Under the pieces are notes generated by a model. The model saw nothing but the letters and a program-made list of their open reading frames with translations. It did not search any database and had not been told where the DNA came from. DNA of 55,414 nt from Ectopseudomonas mendocina (GTDB lineage: Bacteria; Pseudomonadota; Gammaproteobacteria; Pseudomonadales; Pseudomonadaceae): NCBI RefSeq assembly GCF_008041835.1, contig NZ_VRYE01000021.1, positions 1 through 55,414 on the forward strand, given 5' to 3'. The position numbers and the translations under genes are program-made. The first letter of the stretch is position 1. Every line of letters begins with the position of its first letter. Shown piece after piece: positions 1-10,000 of this stretch.

Positions 1-502
1 GGCGTGGAACTGGAAACGCATTGCCACGTTGCGCCCGCATACCGTTCAAAATGCGTGATCTGAGGCTGAATCCGCTCGAATTCAGGAAATTCATGGCAAC
101 AACCGGTTAAAAACGCTCTAATAGTGGGCAATTCGCTTTGTCTTTGTCGCGCTCTGTCCATTTATGAATGCAAGTCCGACAGGCTGCTAGGCCATATTGA
201 CGTCGTTGTCACTAGCCCGAGCAATTAATCGTGTACGTTTTTAACAATCCTATGGAACAATATATAAGTTTTTTTGAACACACTATGTATTGGGCGTGAC
301 TGGAAATAGTCTTTTGGTCGCGGTCTGACGCATACCTACTGCATTCCCCCGGAATCTTCATGTAGTATGCCGCGCCACGGACTACAAGACGGCCAGCCCG
401 TCTCCGACGAGCCTCTCTGAAAGCGCAGGTGTAGAGTGCGCAGGTCGTTTTCAGAGGTGCCCGAAGCGGCGATTGAGTAAAGCTCAGAGAGTGAGGCAAG
501 TG
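1..502. other. Region upstream of glcB without a recognised complete gene
   Basis: No complete gene is recognisable here. An open plus-strand frame runs in from the left edge and stops at 108-110. Its last residues read RLNPLEFRKFMATTG, so it could be the tail of a gene that starts outside the window, but I do not recognise it. About 226-300 is clearly more AT-rich than the surroundings and contains TATA-like stretches that could serve the glcB promoter. No other feature is supported. Confidence 0.4.
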
Positions 503-2680
503 ATGACTGAACGCGTTCAAGTCGGTGGCCTGCAGGTCGCCAAAGCCCTGTACGACTTCGTGAACAACGAAGCCATTCCCGGTACCGGCATCGCTGCCGA
601 CCAGTTCTGGGCCGGTGCCGCCGCGGTCATCAAGGACCTGGCGCCGAAGAACCGCGCCCTGCTGGCCAAGCGTGACGAGCTGCAGGCGCAGATCGATGCC
701 TGGCACCAGGCGCGCAAGGGCCAGGCTCATGACGCGGCCGCCTACAAGGCCTTCCTCCAGGAAATCGGTTATCTGCTGCCTGAGCCGGAAGATTTCCAGG
801 CCACCACCACCAACGTCGACGAAGAAATCGCCCGCCTGGCAGGCCCGCAGCTGGTGGTGCCGGTGATGAACGCGCGCTTCGCCCTGAACGCCTCCAACGC
901 CCGCTGGGGCTCGCTGTACGACGCACTGTACGGCACCGACGTGATCAGCGAAGAAGGCGGCGCCGAGAAGGGCAAGGGCTACAACAAGGTGCGCGGCGAC
1001 AAGGTCATCGCCTTCGCCCGCGCCTTCCTCGACGAAGCCGCACCGCTGGCTGCCGGCTCGCACGTCGACTCCACCGGTTATGCCATCGTCGACGGCAAGC
1101 TGGTCGTTGCCCTCATGGGCGGCAGCAACACCGGCCTGCGTGACGACGCGCAGCTGGTTGGCTTCCAGGGCGAGGCCAGCGCACCGACCGCCGTGCTGCT
1201 CAAGCACAACGGCCTGCATTTCGAAATCCAGATCGATGCCTCCAGCCCCATCGGCAGCACCGACGCCGCCGGCGTGAAAGACGTGCTGATGGAAGCCGCG
1301 CTGAGCACCATCATGGACTGCGAAGACTCCGTCGCGGCCGTCGATGCCGACGACAAGGTGGTGGTCTACAAGAACTGGCTGGGCCTGATGAAGGGCGACC
1401 TGGCCGAGGAAGTGTCCAAGGGCGGCAGCACCTTCACCCGCACCATGAACCCGGATCGCGTCTACACCAAGCCGGACGGTTCCGAGCTGACCCTGCATGG
1501 CCGCTCGCTTCTGTTCGTGCGCAACGTCGGCCACCTGATGACCAACCCGGCCATCCTCGACGCCGAAGGCAACGAGGTTCCGGAAGGCATCCAGGACGCA
1601 CTGTTCACCAGCCTGATCGCGGTGCACAACCTGATCGGCAACACCACGCGCAAGAATACCCGCACCGGCAGCGTGTACATCGTCAAACCGAAGATGCACG
1701 GCCCGGAAGAAGTCGCCTTCACCAGCGAAATCTTCGCCCGCGTCGAGGATGTGCTGGGCCTGGCCCGCAACACCCTGAAAGTCGGCATCATGGACGAAGA
1801 GCGCCGTACCACCGTCAACCTCAAGGCCTGCATCAAGGCTGCCAGCGAGCGCGTGGTGTTCATCAACACCGGCTTCCTCGACCGTACCGGTGATGAGATC
1901 CACACCTCTATGGAAGCCGGCGCCATGGTGCGCAAGGCGGCCATGAAGAGCGAGACCTGGATCGGTGCCTACGAGAACAACAACGTCGACGTCGGCCTGG
2001 CCACCGGCCTGCAGGGCCGCGCGCAGATCGGCAAGGGCATGTGGGCCATGCCGGACCTGATGGCCGCTATGCTCGAGCAGAAAATCGCTCACCCGCTGTC
2101 CGGCGCCAATACCGCCTGGGTACCTTCGCCGACCGCCGCCACCCTGCACGCCCTGCACTACCACAAGGTCGACGTGTTCGCCCGTCAGGCCGAACTGGCC
2201 AAGCGCACCCCGGCGTCGGTGGACGACATCCTGACCATCCCACTGGCCAAGGACACCAACTGGTCTGCCGAAGAAATCCGCAACGAGCTGGACAACAACG
2301 CGCAAGGCATCCTCGGCTACGTGGTGCGCTGGATCGATCAGGGCGTCGGCTGCTCCAAGGTGCCAGACATCAACGACGTCGGCCTGATGGAAGACCGTGC
2401 CACTCTGCGCATCTCCAGCCAACTGCTGGCCAACTGGCTGCGCCACGGCATCGTCAGCGAAGAGCAGGTGGTCGAAAGCCTCAAGCGTATGGCGCAGGTG
2501 GTGGATCGTCAGAACGCCAATGACCCGCTGTATCGCCCGATGGCTCCGGACTTCGACAACAACGTCGCCTTCCAGGCCGCGCTGGAGCTGGTGGTCGAGG
2601 GCACCAAGCAGCCCAACGGCTACACCGAGCCGGTGCTGCATCGCCGTCGTCGCGAGTTCAAGGCCAAGAACGGCCTCTGA
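503..2680 (+). CDS. glcB: Malate synthase G
   Basis: Condenses glyoxylate with acetyl-CoA to give malate; a cytoplasmic Mg2+ enzyme of the glyoxylate and glycolate routes. The 725-residue product has the normal length for the single-chain G isoform. It shows the family blocks [54 protein letters not shown] and the C-terminal [17 protein letters not shown]. The ATG at 503 is chosen because the Pseudomonas protein starts [14 protein letters not shown] and a GAGG lies about six bases upstream; a TTG ten codons earlier would only add an atypical leader. The gene stands alone, since none of the glcDEF genes is present, and is followed by a terminator. It fits functionally with the acetate-type symporter at 7.7-9.7 kb. 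Confidence 0.97.
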   Translation: MTERVQVGGLQVAKALYDFVNNEAIPGTGIAADQFWAGAAAVIKDLAPKNRALLAKRDELQAQIDAWHQARKGQAHDAAAYKAFLQEIGYLLPEPEDFQATTTNVDEEIARLAGPQLVVPVMNARFALNASNARWGSLYDALYGTDVISEEGGAEKGKGYNKVRGDKVIAFARAFLDEAAPLAAGSHVDSTGYAIVDGKLVVALMGGSNTGLRDDAQLVGFQGEASAPTAVLLKHNGLHFEIQIDASSPIGSTDAAGVKDVLMEAALSTIMDCEDSVAAVDADDKVVVYKNWLGLMKGDLAEEVSKGGSTFTRTMNPDRVYTKPDGSELTLHGRSLLFVRNVGHLMTNPAILDAEGNEVPEGIQDALFTSLIAVHNLIGNTTRKNTRTGSVYIVKPKMHGPEEVAFTSEIFARVEDVLGLARNTLKVGIMDEERRTTVNLKACIKAASERVVFINTGFLDRTGDEIHTSMEAGAMVRKAAMKSETWIGAYENNNVDVGLATGLQGRAQIGKGMWAMPDLMAAMLEQKIAHPLSGANTAWVPSPTAATLHALHYHKVDVFARQAELAKRTPASVDDILTIPLAKDTNWSAEEIRNELDNNAQGILGYVVRWIDQGVGCSKVPDINDVGLMEDRATLRISSQLLANWLRHGIVSEEQVVESLKRMAQVVDRQNANDPLYRPMAPDFDNNVAFQAALELVVEGTKQPNGYTEPVLHRRRREFKAKNGL

Positions 2681-2698
2681 TTCAGCGCAGCAGAACGA

Positions 2699-2719
2699 GC
2701 CGCCTACGGGCGGCTTTTT
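2699..2719 (+). terminator. Rho-independent terminator of glcB
   Basis: GCCGCC and GGCGGC form a six-base-pair stem around TACG, followed by five T. It lies about 20 bases after the glcB stop. Confidence 0.85.
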
Positions 2720-2823
2720 CGTGGGTATAGTTTTAGCCCGGCGGCCCCCTACTTAGGTGCAATGGGCAACGCGACGGGCCAGCGCCACACTGACACCATC
2801 CCGAAACTGCGAGGCGCACGCCC

Positions 2824-4755
2824 ATGAGCAAGGCCGACGCGATGGCCGATGCGGGCAAAACTGCGGTGCTTCAGAACATCCACGGCACCATGGAGTTCCT
2901 GCACAAGTTCCCGCCTTTCAACCAAATGGACACCGCCCACCTGGCGTATCTGGTCGAGCACTGCCAGCTGCGCTTCTATGCCGAGGGCGACTCGATCATC
3001 AAGCCCAGCGATGGCCCGGTCGAACACTTCTACATCGTCAAGCAGGGTCGCGTACACGGCGAGCGCCCACACAGCGCGAGGCGCGGCACCGAGACCACCT
3101 TCGAGATCACCGCTGGCGAATGCTTCCCGCTGGCCGCGCTGATCGGCGAGCGCGCCACGCGCACCGAACACCTGGCCGCCGAAGACACCTTCTGCTTGCT
3201 GCTGGCCAAGCACGCCTTCGTCAAACTCTTCGCCGTTTCCAACCCGCTGCGCGACTTCGCCCTGCGCGGCGTCAGCAGCCTGCTCGATCAGGTCAACCAG
3301 CAGGTGCAGTTGCGCGCGGTGGAAACCCTCGGCGCACAGTATTCGCTGGACACCCGCCTGGGCGAACTGGCCATGCGCCAACCCATCGGCTGCGCACCGG
3401 ACACACCCTTGCGTGATGCCGTGCGGCTGATGCACGAGCAGCATGTGGGCAGCATCGTGGTGCTCGACCCGGCCAGCAAACCGCTGGGCATCTTCACCCT
3501 GCGCGACCTGCGCCGGGTGGTCGCCGACGGTGTCGACCTGGCCCAGCCGATCGAGAACCTGATGACGCCCAATCCGTTTCATCTGGCGCCCGATGCCAGC
3601 GCCTTCGACGCCGCCATCGCCATGACCGAGCGGCATATCGCTCACGTCTGCCTGGTGGAGCACGAAAAACTCTGCGGGGTGATTTCCGAGCGCGACCTGT
3701 TCAGCCTGCAGCGCGTCGACCTGGTGCATCTGGCACGCACCATCCGCCACGCCGGCAAAGTCGAGACCCTGGCCGGGCTGCGCAGCGACATCCGCCTGCT
3801 GGTCGACCGCATGCTCGCCCACGGCGCCAGCTCGACGCAGATCACCCATATCGTCACCCTGCTCAACGACCACACCGTCTGCCGGGTGATTGAGCTGACC
3901 CTCGAAGACATGGGCGATCCGGGTATCCCCTTCACCTGGCTGTGCTTCGGCAGCGAAGGCCGCCGCGAACAGACCCTGCACACCGACCAGGACAACGGCA
4001 TCCTCTTCGAGGCGGAAAACGCCAGCGAGGCTGCGGCGATTCGCGAACGCCTGCTGCCGATCGCCCGCGAGATCAACCAGCGCCTGGCGCAGTGTGGCTT
4101 TACCCTGTGCAAGGGCAACATCATGGCCGGCAATCCCGAGCTATGCCTGTCGCGCCAGGAATGGTCACGGCGCTTTGCTGGCTTCGTTCTCGAAGCCACG
4201 CCGGAGAACCTGCTGGGCTCGTCGATCTACTTCGACCTGCGCACTATCTGGGGGCCGGACGAAGGCTGCGAACAACTGCGCGAAGAGTTGCTCCGCCGCG
4301 TCGCCAGCAACAGCCTGTTCCAGAAGATGCTGGCCGAGAACGCCCTGCGCCACCGCCCGCCGGTTGGACGTTTCCGCGACTTCGTGGTGGCGCGCTCCGG
4401 CGCCGACAAGGACACCCTCGACCTCAAGGTGCAGGGCCTCACCCCCTTCGTCGACGGCGCCCGTTTGCTCGCGCTGGCCAACGGCATCAGTGCGGTCGGT
4501 ACCCTGGAGCGCCTGCGCGCGCTGATCAGTAAGGGCGTGATCGAGGCCCTGGACGGCGCCGCCTACGAAGAGGCCTACCACTTCATTCAGCAGACGCGCA
4601 TGCAGCAACATCAGTTGCAGGCACGCGACGAGCTACCCTACTCCAACCGCGTCGACCCCGACCACCTCAACCACCTGGACCGGCGTATTCTGCGCGAGTC
4701 GTTCCGCCAGGCGCAGCGCCTGCAGAGCAGCCTGGCCATGAGGTATCAGCTATGA
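2824..4755 (+). CDS. cNMP-binding / CBS-pair / DUF294 nucleotidyltransferase-like protein
   Basis: A 643-residue cytoplasmic signalling-type protein. In order it has a cyclic-nucleotide-binding-like domain (about 20-140, FPPFNQMDTAHLAYLVEHC to CLLLAKHAFVK), two CBS motifs (about 175-300, with HVGSIVVLDPASKPLGIFT and HIAHVCLVEHEKLCGVISER), a DUF294 nucleotidyltransferase-like domain with GSEGRREQTLHTDQDNGI, and the DUF294 C-terminal substrate-binding-like domain. The G-S-x9-D-x-D spacing of a nucleotidyltransferase is kept, so activity is possible, but no substrate is known to me. It overlaps the next gene by ATGA, so the two are translationally coupled. In many relatives this pair lies beside an acetate-type symporter; here the symporter is 3 kb away on the other strand. 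Confidence 0.85.
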   Translation: MSKADAMADAGKTAVLQNIHGTMEFLHKFPPFNQMDTAHLAYLVEHCQLRFYAEGDSIIKPSDGPVEHFYIVKQGRVHGERPHSARRGTETTFEITAGECFPLAALIGERATRTEHLAAEDTFCLLLAKHAFVKLFAVSNPLRDFALRGVSSLLDQVNQQVQLRAVETLGAQYSLDTRLGELAMRQPIGCAPDTPLRDAVRLMHEQHVGSIVVLDPASKPLGIFTLRDLRRVVADGVDLAQPIENLMTPNPFHLAPDASAFDAAIAMTERHIAHVCLVEHEKLCGVISERDLFSLQRVDLVHLARTIRHAGKVETLAGLRSDIRLLVDRMLAHGASSTQITHIVTLLNDHTVCRVIELTLEDMGDPGIPFTWLCFGSEGRREQTLHTDQDNGILFEAENASEAAAIRERLLPIAREINQRLAQCGFTLCKGNIMAGNPELCLSRQEWSRRFAGFVLEATPENLLGSSIYFDLRTIWGPDEGCEQLREELLRRVASNSLFQKMLAENALRHRPPVGRFRDFVVARSGADKDTLDLKVQGLTPFVDGARLLALANGISAVGTLERLRALISKGVIEALDGAAYEEAYHFIQQTRMQQHQLQARDELPYSNRVDPDHLNHLDRRILRESFRQAQRLQSSLAMRYQL

Positions 4756-5453
4756 GCAAGTTCACCTGGTTCACCGGCCGTGGCCCGGCCCTGACCCAGC
4801 AGCAGTTGCAGCGCCGCAACGAGCTGAGCGCGCCGGCGCCCTTCGACGAGCGCCCGCTGCATCAGCAGCGTTTCGTCGCACTCGATCTGGAAACCACCGG
4901 TTTGAACATGCGCCGTGATCAGGTGCTGGCCATCGGCGCGGTGGTGATCGACAACGGCGCCATCGACTTCGCCGAACAGTTCGAATGCACGCTGCACCAG
5001 CCCGATCATCAGGCCAGCGCCAGCACCCTGATTCACGGCATCGCCCCAAGTGAAGTGGCCCGTGGCGTCGAGCCGAGCGAGGCGCTGCTGGATTTCATGG
5101 AGTTCGTCGGCAGCAGCCCGCTGCTGGCCTTCCATGCCGAATTCGACCAACGCATGCTGGCGCGCGCACTGCGCCAGAGCCTGGGCTATCGCCTGCAGCA
5201 CCATTTCTTCGATGTCGCCGAAATCGCCCCGCTGCTGTGCCCGCAAGCGCGCATTCGTCAGGGCGGGCTCGACGACTGGGTCGCCGAATTCGGCCTGCAG
5301 GTGCACCAGCGCCACAACGCCAGCGCCGACGCCCTGGTCACCGCCGAACTGGCGCTGATGCTGTTCAGCAAAGCGCGCCGCCAGGGCATCGACAGTCTCT
5401 GCGAGCTGGAGCGCCAGCTGGCCAGCCGGCGGCGGCGTCAGCAGGCCATGTAG
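4752..5453 (+). CDS. DnaQ-like DEDDh 3'-5' exonuclease
   Basis: A 233-residue exonuclease of the DnaQ/PolC-epsilon type. ExoI is VALDLETTGL, which gives the first D and E. ExoII lies around LLAFHAEFDQRML. ExoIII is the C-terminal HNASADALVTAELAL, which gives His and the last Asp, making it a DEDDh enzyme. It probably trims DNA or RNA 3' ends or small nucleotides. It is not the replicative epsilon subunit, because the long N-terminal extension and the lack of a polymerase-binding tail differ. Its ATG overlaps the stop of the DUF294 gene, implying joint function with that protein. Confidence 0.85.
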   Translation: MSKFTWFTGRGPALTQQQLQRRNELSAPAPFDERPLHQQRFVALDLETTGLNMRRDQVLAIGAVVIDNGAIDFAEQFECTLHQPDHQASASTLIHGIAPSEVARGVEPSEALLDFMEFVGSSPLLAFHAEFDQRMLARALRQSLGYRLQHHFFDVAEIAPLLCPQARIRQGGLDDWVAEFGLQVHQRHNASADALVTAELALMLFSKARRQGIDSLCELERQLASRRRRQQAM

Positions 5454-5588
5454 CCGTACGCTGCCAATCATCTAGCAGCGGGCTTCTCCATCTTGGCGCA
5501 CGCCTCGTGCGTATCAGAGCCACCAGGAATCGCGGCTGAAACCGCTCCTACAGGTTGGTTTGCGGCAGGCAATGCATCCTACGAAAGC
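5454..5588. other. Convergent intergenic gap with a REP-like half
   Basis: A short gap between convergent genes. It contains a single GCTGAAACCGCTCCTAC REP-like half and the related CCTACGAAAG. I see no clear terminator. Confidence 0.4.
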
Positions 5589-6896
5589 CTACAGATTGCG
5601 CATCAGCAGCCCGTATTCCAGTTGCACATCTGCCGGCAGCGGCAGATAAAGCACGTGGCCGTCGCCAGGCGCCACCGGCTGCGCCTGCCCTTGAGCGTTC
5701 TGCAGATGCTCCAGACTGAAACGCAGGTTGCCCTGCGGCGTCATCAGCTCCAGCCCGTCACCCACGGCGAAGCGGTTCTTAACCCGCACCTCGGCCAGCT
5801 CGCCACGGCGCTCGCCGGTCAGTTCACCGACGAACTGCTGACGTTCGGAGACCGAGCTGCCGCGCTCGTAGTTCTGGTATTCGTCATGCACATGGCGGCG
5901 CAGGAAGCCCTCGGTGTAGCCACGATGCGCCAGTGACTCCAGGCTCCCAAGCAGGCTAGGGTCGAACGGCTTGCCGGCCAGCGCGTCGTCAATGGCGCGG
6001 CGGTAGACCTGCGCAGTCCGCGCCACGTAGAAGTGGCTTTTGGTACGCCCCTCGATCTTAAGCGAATGCACGCCCATACGCACCAGGCGCTCGACGTGCT
6101 GCACCGCGCGCAAGTCCTTGGAGTTCATGATGTAAGTGCCGTGCTCGTCCTCGAAGGCGGCCATTTCCTCGCCCGGCCGGCCGGCCTCTTCGAGCACGAA
6201 GGCTTGCGCAGTCGGCGCACCCTGGCCAAGCGTCGGCTCGACCACGCGGACGATCTCGCCCAGCTCGTTCTCGCTCGCGGGCGTGGCCTGGTATTGCCAG
6301 CGGCAGGCGTTGGTGCAGGTGCCCTGGTTGGGGTCGCGGCGATTGATGTAGCCCGACAACAGGCAACGCCCGGAATAGGCCATGCACAGCGCACCGTGGA
6401 CGAACACCTCCAGCTCCATGCCCGGCACCTGGCTGCGGATTTCCTCGATTTCCTCCAGCGACAACTCGCGCGAGAGGATCACCCGGCTCAGCCCCTGCTG
6501 CCGCCAGAACTCGACACTGGCCCAGTTCACCGCATTGGCCTGCACCGAGAGGTGGATCGGCACCTGCGGATAGTGCTGACGCACCAGCATGATCAGGCCA
6601 GGGTCGGACATGATCAGCGCATCGGGTTGCATCTCGATCACCGGCGCCAGGTCCTTGAGGAAGGTCTTCAGCTTGGCATTGTGCGGGGCGATGTTGACCA
6701 CCACATAGAACTGCTTGCCCTGCGCATGTGCCTCGGCGATGCCCAGGGCCAGGTTGGCGTGGTCGAACTCGTTATTGCGCACGCGCAGACTATAACGCGG
6801 CTGCCCGGCATACACCGCATCGGCGCCGTAGGCGAAGGCATAACGCATGTTCTTCAGGGTGCCGGCCGGCGACAGCAGTTCAGGGAAACGGGGCAT
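5589..6896 (-). CDS. trhP: Peptidase U32-family tRNA hydroxylation protein (YegQ/TrhP type)
   Basis: 435 residues. It starts MPRFPELLSPAGTLKNMRYA, the usual N-terminus of YegQ, and carries the U32 signature EVFVHGALCMAYSGRCLLS with nearby cysteines (NQGTCTNACRW). E. coli YegQ (TrhP) is needed for prephenate-dependent 5-hydroxyuridine formation at the wobble base of tRNAs. The name 'peptidase' is historical. The cysteine cluster is consistent with an iron-sulfur or metal site, though that is inference. It is a single gene, convergent with the exonuclease and separated from the next minus-strand gene by about 160 bases. Confidence 0.88.
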   Translation of the reverse strand: MPRFPELLSPAGTLKNMRYAFAYGADAVYAGQPRYSLRVRNNEFDHANLALGIAEAHAQGKQFYVVVNIAPHNAKLKTFLKDLAPVIEMQPDALIMSDPGLIMLVRQHYPQVPIHLSVQANAVNWASVEFWRQQGLSRVILSRELSLEEIEEIRSQVPGMELEVFVHGALCMAYSGRCLLSGYINRRDPNQGTCTNACRWQYQATPASENELGEIVRVVEPTLGQGAPTAQAFVLEEAGRPGEEMAAFEDEHGTYIMNSKDLRAVQHVERLVRMGVHSLKIEGRTKSHFYVARTAQVYRRAIDDALAGKPFDPSLLGSLESLAHRGYTEGFLRRHVHDEYQNYERGSSVSERQQFVGELTGERRGELAEVRVKNRFAVGDGLELMTPQGNLRFSLEHLQNAQGQAQPVAPGDGHVLYLPLPADVQLEYGLLMRNL

Positions 6897-7060
6897 GAAC
6901 GCACGCTCGAAAAATCAGGGGCTGGCGATTCTATGCAGGTGGCAGGCGTGGATATTGATCTGGGTCTATCGGGCGCGGAAAGCACCTGGAGGGTTAAATG
7001 GATCAGGCGGTCGCGTAGGGTGCGCCGTGCGCACCACTGCTGCGACGTAAAAATGGAAGG

Positions 7061-7567
7061 CTAGCGACACACCTGGCGATACAGCGCGTCGTCCTGGTCG
7101 ATACGCTTGAGTTGTGCCAGCAGGGGCTGCTGTTTCTCATCCAGCGGCAACAACTCGGCCGTCGTGCAATTGAGCAGATGGGCGCGGTGCGATACGTGGT
7201 CGATATGCTGCTTCTCGAACCGATAGAGCATGAACTCGGCCACTTGCGCGTCCGCCAGCTGCTTGTACACGACGCTCTTGCTGTCGAGCACGGTAAAGGC
7301 AGTGACCATCGGCACGAAGTAACTCCACGGGCGCCAGAACACATGCCCCGCCTCGGTCGCCACCACCACTGATTCTGCAGGCTGGCGCGCCTGCTGATGC
7401 TCGAACCAGGAATACTCGTAGAACACCTGATAACCCAACATCCCCAGGCCACCGAACAGCGGCACGATCCACTTTGGCAGCTTGTTGCGCGTCAGTTTGC
7501 GCAGCAGCAGAGCGATACCGGCAGTACCGAGCCCCGCCACCACGATGGCAAGCAATGTCCACAACAT
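7061..7567 (-). CDS. Conserved hypothetical membrane protein
   Basis: 168 residues from the ATG at 7567; a longer open frame upstream runs into the symporter terminator and is not used. The N-terminus is a membrane segment (LWTLLAIVVAGLGTAGIALL), followed by a short basic loop and a second hydrophobic stretch (WIVPLFGGLGMLGYQVFY). The rest is a soluble, probably periplasmic domain. I do not recognise a named domain. It lies just downstream of the symporter gene but behind a strong hairpin, so it may have its own promoter. Confidence 0.65.
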   Translation of the reverse strand: MLWTLLAIVVAGLGTAGIALLLRKLTRNKLPKWIVPLFGGLGMLGYQVFYEYSWFEHQQARQPAESVVVATEAGHVFWRPWSYFVPMVTAFTVLDSKSVVYKQLADAQVAEFMLYRFEKQHIDHVSHRAHLLNCTTAELLPLDEKQQPLLAQLKRIDQDDALYRQVCR

Positions 7568-7580
7568 AGAAATGTTCCCG

Positions 7581-7611
7581 AAAAAAGACGGGCCTCCAAT
7601 GGAGGCCCGTC
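7581..7611 (-). terminator. Terminator of the symporter operon
   Basis: GACGGGCCTCC at 7587 and GGAGGCCCGTC at 7601 form a perfect 11-base-pair stem with a three-base loop. Six A on the plus strand at 7581-7586 give the T-run in the minus transcript. It lies 48 bases after the symporter stop. Confidence 0.93.
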
Positions 7612-7658
7612 TGTCAGAGCCTGGACCATCAAGCGATGGCGTCAGGCCAGGATTATGC

Positions 7659-9428
7659 TTAGTGGTCCAGAGCGGCACCAGCACCTTTTGGAGTACGTAC
7701 GCTTTCCACCAGATCCTGGATTTCCTGCGGCGGTTCGGCAGTGACCATCGATACGCCGTAAGCCACGGCGAAGTTGATCAGGGCGCCGACGGAACCGAAG
7801 GAAGCCGGGGAAATACCCATGAACCACTGGTCCGGGGTGTTGGGCAGCATGTTGGTCTCCGGAATGAAGAACCAGCCCAGGTAGGTGAAGATGTACAGCA
7901 GGGTGACCACCAGGCCGGCGACCATGCCGCAGATCGCGCCCTTGTCGTTCATGCGCTTGGAGAAGATCCCCATCATCAGCACCGGGAACAGGGTCGCAGC
8001 GGCAATACCGAAGGCCAACGCCACCACCTGCGCGGCGAACCCGGGTGGATTCAGGCCCAGATAGGTCGCCAGCAAGATGGCACAGGCCATGGATATCCGC
8101 GCCGCCATCATCTCGTTCTTCTCGCTGATCTTCGGATTGATCAAGGTCTTGATCAGGTCATGACTGATCGCCGAAGAAATCGCCAGCAACAATCCCGCCG
8201 CCGTCGACAGGGCCGCCGCGATGGCACCGGCAGCGATCAGACCGACCACCCAGCCAGGCAGGTTGGCGATCTCGGGGTTGGCCAGTACCAGGATGTCGTT
8301 GTTCACGGTCAGCTCGTTACCGTTCCAGCCACGCTCCTGAGCGGTCGCAGCAAAGGCCGGTGCGGCATCGTTGTACATCTGGATGCGGCCGTCGCCGTTC
8401 TTGTCTTCCCACTTGATCAGGCCGGTCTGCTCCCAGGTCTTGACCCACTCAGGACGTTCTTCGTAGGACAGGGCCGGGGCCGAAGCGCCTTCCGGATAAA
8501 TGGTGGTGACCAGGTTCAGACGCGCCATGGAGGCTACAGCCGGCGCGGTGAGGTACAGCAGGGCGATGAAGATCAGGGTCCAGCCAGCGGACCAGCGCGC
8601 ATCGGCCACTTTCGGCACGGTGAAGAAGCGAATGATCACGTGCGGCAGACCGGCGGTACCGATCATCAGCGACATGGTGAACAGCACCATGTTCAGCTTG
8701 TTGTCGACATCCGCGGTGTAGGCAGCGAAGCCCAGCTCACGTACCACTTCATCGAGTTTCTGCAGCAGCGGCACGCCGGACTCGACGTGGTCACCGAACA
8801 GGCCCAGCGGCGGGATCGGGTTACCGGTCAACTGCAGGGAGATGAAGATCGCCGGAATGGTGTAGGCCACGATCAGCACTACGTACTGCGCCACCTGGGT
8901 GTAGGTGATGCCCTTCATGCCGCCGAATACGGCGTAAGCGAAGACCACGGCTGCGGCAATCCAGATACCGGTGGAGTTGCTCACTTCGAGGAAGCGCGAG
9001 AAGGCCACACCGGCACCGGCCATCTGACCGATCACGTAGGTCACGGAGATGATCACCAGGCAGATCACCGCAGTCAGGCGCGCGCCACGACTGTAGAAGC
9101 GATCACCGATGAAATCCGGCACGGTGAACTTGCCGAACTTGCGCAGGTAGGGTGCCAGCAGCATCGCCAGCAGCACATAGCCGCCGGTCCAGCCCATGAG
9201 GAAGGTGGAGTTGGCATAACCGCCAGCGGCGATCAGGCCCGCCATGGAAATGAAGGAAGCAGCAGACATCCAGTCAGCGGCTGTCGCCATGCCGTTGGTG
9301 ACCGGATGCACACCACCGCCAGCGACGTAGAACTCCTTGGTGGAACCGGCACGCGCCCAGATGGCGATGCCGATGTAGAGCGCGAATGACGCCCCCACGA
9401 ACAACATGTTGATAACGAATTGGCTCAT
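7659..9428 (-). CDS. Na+/solute symporter, acetate-permease-like large subunit
   Basis: 589 residues with about 13 hydrophobic segments; SSS family, of the kind that works with a DUF4212 small subunit (often annotated actP or VC_2705-like). It probably imports acetate or another short monocarboxylate. SSS features include FYVAGGGVHPVTNGMATAAD and ADWMSAASFISMAG near the N-terminus. An insertion at about 310-380 in a presumed outside loop contains DKNGDGRI (residues 342-349), which looks like the first two thirds of an EF-hand loop. The ATG at 9428 is preferred over a GTG at 9434, because GAGGAG then sits nine bases upstream. It follows the small subunit directly. Confidence 0.87.
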   Translation of the reverse strand: MSQFVINMLFVGASFALYIGIAIWARAGSTKEFYVAGGGVHPVTNGMATAADWMSAASFISMAGLIAAGGYANSTFLMGWTGGYVLLAMLLAPYLRKFGKFTVPDFIGDRFYSRGARLTAVICLVIISVTYVIGQMAGAGVAFSRFLEVSNSTGIWIAAAVVFAYAVFGGMKGITYTQVAQYVVLIVAYTIPAIFISLQLTGNPIPPLGLFGDHVESGVPLLQKLDEVVRELGFAAYTADVDNKLNMVLFTMSLMIGTAGLPHVIIRFFTVPKVADARWSAGWTLIFIALLYLTAPAVASMARLNLVTTIYPEGASAPALSYEERPEWVKTWEQTGLIKWEDKNGDGRIQMYNDAAPAFAATAQERGWNGNELTVNNDILVLANPEIANLPGWVVGLIAAGAIAAALSTAAGLLLAISSAISHDLIKTLINPKISEKNEMMAARISMACAILLATYLGLNPPGFAAQVVALAFGIAAATLFPVLMMGIFSKRMNDKGAICGMVAGLVVTLLYIFTYLGWFFIPETNMLPNTPDQWFMGISPASFGSVGALINFAVAYGVSMVTAEPPQEIQDLVESVRTPKGAGAALDH

Positions 9429-9434
9429 GACCAC

Positions 9435-9695
9435 TTACTCCTCAACGCCAAATTCTTTATCGAGTTTGTTCAGTCTCCACGCGTAGTGAAAAATGAGCCC
9501 GATGAAGAAGAGGATGGAGCCTTGTTGGGCGAACCAGAATCCGAGGTCGGAGCCGCCAACCGAGATTCCCGCGACTATCGGGCGCAGAACCATGGCGAAT
9601 CCGTAGGAAACCAGCGCCCAGACAACCAGGCTCCAGGTGATGAGCCGCACATTGGCCTTCCAATAGGCCGCGGCATTGCTTTGTTCAGAAGTCAT
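9435..9695 (-). CDS. DUF4212 small subunit of Na+/solute symporter
   Basis: 86 residues with two membrane helices (TWSLVVWALVSYGFAMVL and GFWFAQQGSILFFIGLIFHY) and a short acidic tail, matching the DUF4212 (solute:sodium symporter small subunit) pattern. It is first in the operon, has GGAGG upstream of its ATG, and ends a few bases before the large subunit, so the two are co-translated. It presumably stabilises or assembles with the large subunit in the inner membrane. Confidence 0.88.
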   Translation of the reverse strand: MTSEQSNAAAYWKANVRLITWSLVVWALVSYGFAMVLRPIVAGISVGGSDLGFWFAQQGSILFFIGLIFHYAWRLNKLDKEFGVEE

Positions 9696-10000
9696 AGACG
9701 CCTCCGGTTATTGTTATTCTGATGCAGCTTCAAGCTAGCAGCAGGCCAGCACCGACCGACAGATAGACATTGGTATTAGCCGCATCGCAGAGCACGCCTG
9801 GAGCGTTTGGAAATTGCCTGACGTAATATCCCGGACTGCAACCGGCTACAACATCTCCCCCCTCAAGCGCGGTTTCTGCGGCGCCTCATTACATTCCTTT
9901 CGATCACCCTGCTTCGCCTGCAATCGAAGAAACAATCCAGCAATCAGCCTTGCCAGTAACTGCCCGGCACGCGCCTCCTCGCGCAAACCGATGTGCCCGC
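9696..10000. promoter_or_regulatory. Upstream region of the symporter operon
   Basis: About 300 bases that must hold the symporter promoter. I cannot point to a convincing -35/-10 pair or operator. A 52-codon frame (10004 to 9846, minus) overlaps the stop of the small ORF at 10001 by ATGA, but it has no recognisable content. Confidence 0.3.

Noticed and set aside
212..2641. Very long open frame antisense to glcB (about 800 codons)
   Set aside because: It is a GC-skew shadow of glcB; its composition (His, Gln and Val-rich, no family motifs) is typical of antisense frames in GC-rich DNA.
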